Origin: SIG452 sp045631485
Lineage (GTDB): Bacteria > Bacillota > Clostridia > UMGS1840
Length of the DNA: 52,407 bases
Direction of reading: 5' to 3'
NCBI GenBank assembly: GCA_045631485.1
Contig: JAZQUU010000014.1
Span: forward strand, 1 to 52,407
A program made the translations under genes and the position numbers. The notes under the pieces are model-generated. The model was not told the origin of the DNA. It saw only the letters and a list, made by a program, of their open reading frames with translations, and made no database searches. This document shows, piece by piece, positions 48,832 through 52,407 of this stretch (within the stretch, counting starts at the first letter, position 1; each line of letters begins with the position of its first letter).

Positions 48832-49051
48832 GGCTTGAAAAATTGCGCATAATGGGTTAAGCTCACCACTCGCCGTACAGCACGTACGGCTTCGGGTAAC
48901 CACCTTCGGTGTTCACTTTCCCCATGCTGCATCAATTTTTACTGCACCTTAGATAATGCGGATAAAAGACGAAATTCTTTCTCGGAGTTTCGTCTTTTTG
49001 TATGGTTAAAACCATCATTTGCAGGGGAGGGGTTCCGTTTCCTCCCGTGTT
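48832..49051 (+). repeat. Composite repeat, copy B
   Basis: Direct repeat of copy A, 349 bp downstream, with the same three parts in the same order and only about eight differences in 220 bp. The stretch 48480-49128 otherwise contains no gene; apparent ORFs here lie within the repeats. Confidence 0.93.
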
Positions 49052-49128
49052 ACCGAATAAACAAAATTGCGGTAGAGAAAACCTTGTCGGATTCCAAAGA
49101 AAAAATTGAAAAAAATTCTTGAAATCTC

Positions 49129-49157
49129 TTGACAAATCCTATTGTTTATGATATATT
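49129..49157 (+). promoter_or_regulatory. Sigma-A promoter of tRNA-Leu(CAA)-rpmB
   Basis: TTGACA (49129-49134), 17-nt spacer, TATATT (49152-49157), 27 bp before the tRNA. Confidence 0.85.
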
Positions 49158-49184
49158 ATTACAAGTCAGCTTATGTGTTTATAT

Positions 49185-49266
49185 GCCGGTGTGGCGGAAT
49201 GGCAGACGCGCGCGACTCAAAATCGTGAGGGAAACCGTGGGGGTTCAAGTCCCTTCACCGGCACCA
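49185..49266 (+). tRNA. tRNA-Leu (anticodon CAA)
   Basis: The acceptor GCCGGTG pairs with CACCGGC, the D-arm is GGCGGAATGGCAGAC, and the anticodon stem CGCGA/TCGTG encloses CTCAAAA, giving anticodon CAA for TTG codons. The variable arm has AGGGAAACCGT, the T-arm is GGGGTTCAAGTCCC, and CCA is encoded. The gene is 82 nt and shares a promoter with rpmB. Confidence 0.95.
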
Positions 49267-49337
49267 TTCATTATAAAACCGTTAAAAAATCGCTGATATA
49301 TAAACTATATCTAATTTGTTTGGAGGTGCAATCGACT

Positions 49338-49526
49338 ATGGCAAAATGTGAAATTTGCAGCAAAGCTACCACTTTCGGTATTCAGGTTTCTCACTCTCAC
49401 AGAAGATCCAACAGAACCTGGAAACCCAACATCAAAAAAGTAAGAGCAATTGTTGACGGTGCTCCTAAAAAAATTACCGTTTGCTCCAAATGCTTAAAAT
49501 CCGGTAGAGTTATCAGAGCTATCTAA
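49338..49526 (+). CDS. rpmB: 50S ribosomal protein L28
   Basis: A 62-residue zinc-binding L28 with CxxC pairs in KCEICSKAT and VCSKCLKSG and the GIQVSHSHRRSNRTWKPN signature. A GGAGGTG site precedes the ATG at 49338. A longer frame that begins upstream at 49173 runs through the tRNA and is not coding. It is followed by a terminator. Confidence 0.96.
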   Translation: MAKCEICSKATTFGIQVSHSHRRSNRTWKPNIKKVRAIVDGAPKKITVCSKCLKSGRVIRAI

Positions 49527-49542
49527 TTGAAAAGCGAACAAG

Positions 49543-49572
49543 AAAAAGACCGTTGTTATAACGGTCTTTTTT
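49543..49572 (+). terminator. Intrinsic terminator after rpmB
   Basis: AAAAAGACCGTT (49543-49554) pairs with AACGGTCTTTTT starting at 49560; GTTAT loop, six T at the end. Confidence 0.93.
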
Positions 49573-49587
49573 GTATGTTTTTTTAGC

Positions 49588-49801
49588 GGCTTGAAAAATT
49601 GCACATAACAGGTTAAGCTCACCACTCGCCGTACAGCACGTACGGCTTCGGGTAACCACCTTCGGTGTTCACTTTCCCCATTTTGCATCTATTTTTCTGC
49701 ACCGTGGTCTTTATTGGAATCAAAAATGACTTTTGTGATAGTTTCTGTTTTTGTGGCTTTAAAACCATTATTTGTAGGGGAGGGGGGCCATCCCCTCCCG
49801 T
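49588..49801 (+). repeat. Composite repeat, copy C
   Basis: The hairpin repeat at 49588-49703 has a core identical to A and B, with changed arms (GCACATAACAGG on the left, CCCCATTTTGCAT on the right). A unique ~60 bp follows, then the G-rich palindrome AGGGGAGGGG...CCCCTCCCG at 49776-49800. The terminator-like middle part of A and B is absent. Confidence 0.9.
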
Positions 49802-49810
49802 AATTTTCAG

Positions 49811-49840
49811 AAAAACAAAAAGCTCCCTCTGATGAGGGAG
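49811..49840 (-). terminator. Intrinsic terminator after rlmH
   Basis: On the minus strand CTCCCTC (49834-49840) pairs with GAGGGAG (49823-49829), 4-nt loop, followed by CTTTTTGTTTTT. Confidence 0.9.
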
Positions 49841-49845
49841 GTTTG

Positions 49846-50322
49846 TTATTTATGATAGCTTTCGTTGTTTAAAATTTTAAAGCCGCGGTAAATCTGCTCG
49901 GTTAAAAACAGGCGGGCAAGATTGTGAGGGAAGGTCATTTTAGACATGGAAATTTTTAGTTGGCAGGCGGCAAGCACATCGGGATGAAGCCCGTGAGAGC
50001 TTCCGATAATAAAGCACATTCCGCCTTGGATTGCTTTTTGGTCAATGAGGTCGGCAAATTCCTCGGAGGAATATTGCTTGCCGTTAATTGCCATGGCAAC
50101 CGTGACCATATTTTTGGGAATGCTTTTTAGAATTTGCATTCCTTCTTTTTTTAGCACAGACTCAATTTCCTTGTCGTTCGGGCGGTCGCTTAAGGGTAAA
50201 TCGGGGACTTCAATATGGGTAAAATCAGTATATTTTTTAAGTCTTTTTTCATATTCTGAAATAAGGCTTTTGGTTGCTTCTTCCTTGATTTTTCCCACGG
50301 TGATAATAGTGGTTTTTATCAT
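49846..50322 (-). CDS. rlmH: 23S rRNA pseudouridine-1915 N3-methyltransferase RlmH
   Basis: A 158-residue SPOUT methyltransferase that modifies helix 69 of 23S rRNA. It has ITVGKIKEEATKSLISEYEKRL at the start, FIIGSSHGLHPDV (SAM loop), and the C-terminal KMTFPHNLARLFLTEQIYRGFKI with the final NESYHK. GAGGTG 8 nt upstream supports the ATG at 50322, which overlaps the walJ stop (ATGA). The pair walJ-rlmH is conserved in Firmicutes downstream of walRK. Confidence 0.96.
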   Translation of the reverse strand: MIKTTIITVGKIKEEATKSLISEYEKRLKKYTDFTHIEVPDLPLSDRPNDKEIESVLKKEGMQILKSIPKNMVTVAMAINGKQYSSEEFADLIDQKAIQGGMCFIIGSSHGLHPDVLAACQLKISMSKMTFPHNLARLFLTEQIYRGFKILNNESYHK

Positions 50323-51113
50323 AATTGCACCACCTCGCCCAAGCATCCTCTGTGAGACACGGATAACTCCATATCTTTATTTACTTCGATTTTGTTTTCT
50401 TTCAGCACATCCGTAACGGTGTGGAGGGCAAGTTCCGAGGTGTTTGCCTCGCCGCTTAAATGACCCAGAATAATTTTTTTCGTTCCGCCGTTTACCAAAT
50501 AAGTGGCAAATTTTCCTGCGTTTTCGTTGGATAAATGGCCCTCATCCCCACGAATTCTCTGTTTTAAATGGAACGGATAAGAACAATTTTCCAAAGCGTT
50601 TAAATCGTGATTGGATTCTAAGAACACCAGTTCTTTTCCTTTCACGTCGGTATATAAATTGTCTGCAAGATGCCCCACATCTGTCAGAATACTGATGGTT
50701 TTGTCATCGGCAAACAGATTGTATCCCACGGTGTGACAGGCATCGTGAGGCACGGGGAAGGATTCAATCCGCAAGTCCAATACACCCACGCTCTGATTTC
50801 TCTCAATCTGAAAAATACGGTCGGAATAATCGCAGATTTTCGGATATAGCTCAATTAATGTGCCTTTGGTGCCGCACACTTTCACATCCAGATGCTTCAT
50901 TATCATCGGCAGTGCAGAGGTGTGGTCGGTGTGAGCGTGCGTTAAAAAAACGGCATCCAATTTCCCAATGTCTTCCCCGATGGATTCCATTGACTCACGG
51001 ATGCGTTTAAAACTGCACCCGCAGTCCACCAGGATGCGGGTGCCTTTATACGATATGAAAATAGAGTTTCCGTTACTTCCTGAAAATAACGGACAAAATT
51101 TCAACTGATTCAT
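50319..51113 (-). CDS. walJ: MBL-fold hydrolase WalJ (YycJ)
   Basis: A 264-residue metallo-beta-lactamase-fold protein. FLTHAHTDHTSALP gives the HxHxDH metal motif, preceded by LFSGSNGNSIFISYKGTRILVDCG, and followed by PVPHDACHTVGY, LESNHDLNAL and a late His in ILGHLS. YycJ-like proteins have 5'-exonuclease activity in Bacillus and in other bacteria are tied to wall and division control. It is overlapped by rlmH and separated by ~30 kb from walRK, its usual neighbours. Confidence 0.92.
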   Translation of the reverse strand: MNQLKFCPLFSGSNGNSIFISYKGTRILVDCGCSFKRIRESMESIGEDIGKLDAVFLTHAHTDHTSALPMIMKHLDVKVCGTKGTLIELYPKICDYSDRIFQIERNQSVGVLDLRIESFPVPHDACHTVGYNLFADDKTISILTDVGHLADNLYTDVKGKELVFLESNHDLNALENCSYPFHLKQRIRGDEGHLSNENAGKFATYLVNGGTKKIILGHLSGEANTSELALHTVTDVLKENKIEVNKDMELSVSHRGCLGEVVQL

Positions 51114-51139
51114 AGCTTCTGTATTTTTTTGACGGCGGG

Positions 51140-52402
51140 TTAATCTTCGATTTTCACTTTCTTGATGTCTCCGCCAATTCCTTTGATTTTTTCAACAATA
51201 TTTTCGTAACCGCGTTCTACATGGAAAATATCATAAATTTCGGTGGTTCCTCTTGCCATCAGACCTGCAATCACCATTGCGGCACCGGCACGAAGGTCGG
51301 TTGCTTTTAAGGGAGCGGGGGAGAGCTCGTCCACACCGGTAATCATTGCCATATTACCGCTTACTTTGATATCTGCACCCATTTTCTTTAATTCTTCGGT
51401 GTATTTAAAGCGGGAATCCCAAATGGTTTCGGTTACGGTACTGGTACCCTCGGACACACACAGTAAGGTGGCAATTAAGGGTTGCATATCGGTGGGGAAA
51501 CCGGGATAGGGCAAGGTTTTTACCATCGTCTTTTTGGGACGTTTTTTATAGAACACACGAATCGAATCGTCGCCCTCTTCCAAACCAACGCCCATTTCGT
51601 TTAATTTGGCACTCATACATTCCAAATGGCGGGGAATCACGTTTTTAATCAGAACATCCCCTTTGGTAGCTGCTGCCATTGCCATATATGTACCTGCTTC
51701 AATCTGGTCGGGAATAATGGAGTAGGTGGAGCCTTTTAATTCTTTCACACCCACGATTTTAATGGTGTCGGTACCTGCGCCTTTGATTTTGGCACCCATA
51801 GAGTTTAAAAAGTTTGCCACGTCAACAATATGGGGTTCCTTGGCAACGTTTTCAATGGTGGTGGTTCCTTTTGCTTTGCAGGCACAAAGCATCACATTGA
51901 TGGTGGCACCCACGGAAACCTGGTCAAAGAATACGGGAGCACCTGTTAAAGCAACAGATTTTGCCACGATGGCACCTGCTTTTACTTCGGTTTGCACACC
52001 TAACGCTTCAAATCCTTTTAAGTGCTGGTCGATGGGTCGGTTGCCCAGATGGCATCCGCCGGGGAGGGCAACTTCTGCCTCGTTGTATTTTCCGAGCAGT
52101 GCACCTAAAAAGTAATAAGAGGCACGCATTTTGGTTGCCAATTCGTAGGGCACTTTGGTGGTATCCATTTTGGTGGAATCAATATAGAGAACGCCGGGTT
52201 GTTTGTAATAAACTTCCACGTTCATTTTCTTTAAAATATCAATCATAATGCGAACGTCAGAAATATCAGGCACATTTTCCAACACACAAGGAGTGTCTGA
52301 TAACAGTGCAGCAGGAATCATTGCAACTGCCACATTTTTGGCACCGCTGATGATTACTTCGCCGGATAAGGGTTTTCCGCCGTTGATGATATATTTTTCC
52401 AA
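51140..52402 (-). CDS. murA: UDP-GlcNAc 1-carboxyvinyltransferase MurA
   Basis: First committed step of peptidoglycan synthesis: transfer of enolpyruvate from PEP to UDP-GlcNAc. The 420-residue protein has Lys22 in SGAKN and the fosfomycin-target Cys117 in LPGGCHLGNRP (Lys22/Cys115 in E. coli), and Arg in PGFPTDMQP-neighbouring strands. The TTG at 52402 gives normal family numbering, but the window ends 5 bp further on, so a ribosome binding site cannot be checked and the true start could lie outside. It is followed on the minus strand by walJ and rlmH. Confidence 0.95.
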   Translation of the reverse strand: MEKYIINGGKPLSGEVIISGAKNVAVAMIPAALLSDTPCVLENVPDISDVRIMIDILKKMNVEVYYKQPGVLYIDSTKMDTTKVPYELATKMRASYYFLGALLGKYNEAEVALPGGCHLGNRPIDQHLKGFEALGVQTEVKAGAIVAKSVALTGAPVFFDQVSVGATINVMLCACKAKGTTTIENVAKEPHIVDVANFLNSMGAKIKGAGTDTIKIVGVKELKGSTYSIIPDQIEAGTYMAMAAATKGDVLIKNVIPRHLECMSAKLNEMGVGLEEGDDSIRVFYKKRPKKTMVKTLPYPGFPTDMQPLIATLLCVSEGTSTVTETIWDSRFKYTEELKKMGADIKVSGNMAMITGVDELSPAPLKATDLRAGAAMVIAGLMARGTTEIYDIFHVERGYENIVEKIKGIGGDIKKVKIED

Positions 52403-52407
52403 GGTTT

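Noticed and set aside
48610..48852. An 80-codon ORF downstream of the cyclophilin gene
   Set aside because: It lies across repeat copies A and B and the palindromes, with no ribosome binding site or family resemblance.
49173..49526. A longer reading frame that would extend L28 upstream
   Set aside because: Its first part is the tRNA-Leu(CAA) gene; the L28 family start is at 49338 behind a GGAGGTG site.
48483..49703. CRISPR array
   Set aside because: Copies are ~120 bp, few, unevenly spaced and hairpin-rich, with genes between them and no cas genes.

Overview
The window comes from the chromosome of a moderately low-GC, endospore-forming Firmicute, most likely an uncultured Clostridia. The evidence is the spoIIAA-spoIIAB-sigF operon, a SpoIID/LytB-type protein, an essential WalRK-type two-component system, YlxM next to ffh, DUF4364 and NadD-YqeK proteins, a Firmicute-type L10 leader, and promoters that match the sigma-A consensus closely. 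No phage, IS element, CRISPR array or rRNA operon was seen.

Layout. (1) 1-13101, plus strand: the distal part of a capsule/exopolysaccharide locus. It holds a nucleotide-sugar dehydrogenase (5' end outside the window), a WbpP-like epimerase, an EpsG-type polymerase, two GT4 glycosyltransferases, a remnant of a licD gene, an intact LicD, an unusual double GDPD protein, a TagD-like cytidylyltransferase, a flippase, a second LicD plus cytidylyltransferase pair, a PF14907-type nucleotidyltransferase and a VanZ-like protein. The set suggests a uronic-acid polysaccharide (probably GalNAcA) decorated with phosphoglycerol or another phospho-alcohol taken from CDP carriers. (2) 13109-14445: a bidirectional terminator and a SpoIID-like gene on the minus strand. 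(3) 14647-22896: a probable operon mreB-mnmG-walR-walK-hslO-ycxB-like-metK behind a perfect sigma-A promoter. (4) 22970-29938: ABC-F ATPase, CDF transporter, DUF4364, an orphan ORF, ygiQ, folD and rqcP, ending in a bidirectional terminator that faces an LtaS-like gene. (5) 32124-37192: a small membrane protein, tRNA-Leu(GAG), secG, then rpmG-secE-nusG-rplK-rplA and rplJ-rplL with RNA leaders (two L1-site mimics and an L10 leader with attenuator). (6) 37513-45528: ylxM-ffh, rpsP-khpA-rimM-trmD-yhbY-nadD/yqeK-rsfS-leuS. (7) 45534-47049, minus strand: spoIIAA-spoIIAB-sigF. (8) 47189-49572: dut, a cyclophilin lipoprotein, tRNA-Leu(CAA) and rpmB. (9) 49811-52402, minus strand: murA-walJ-rlmH.

The least explained material is a family of roughly 115-125 bp hairpin-forming intergenic repeats with terminal inverted repeats. 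There are three close copies at 48483-49703, one diverged copy and one variant copy at 37197-37434, and a weak relative near 48742. One copy sits directly against the apparently shortened 3' end of the cyclophilin gene. A conserved internal stem shows a compensatory base-pair change, so the elements appear to be selected for structure. Other notable points are the duplicated LicD/cytidylyltransferase modules, a licD fossil, a 119-bp out-of-frame ygiQ/folD overlap, a natural NadD-YqeK fusion, and an inverted 15-nt copy of a tRNA-Leu T-arm.
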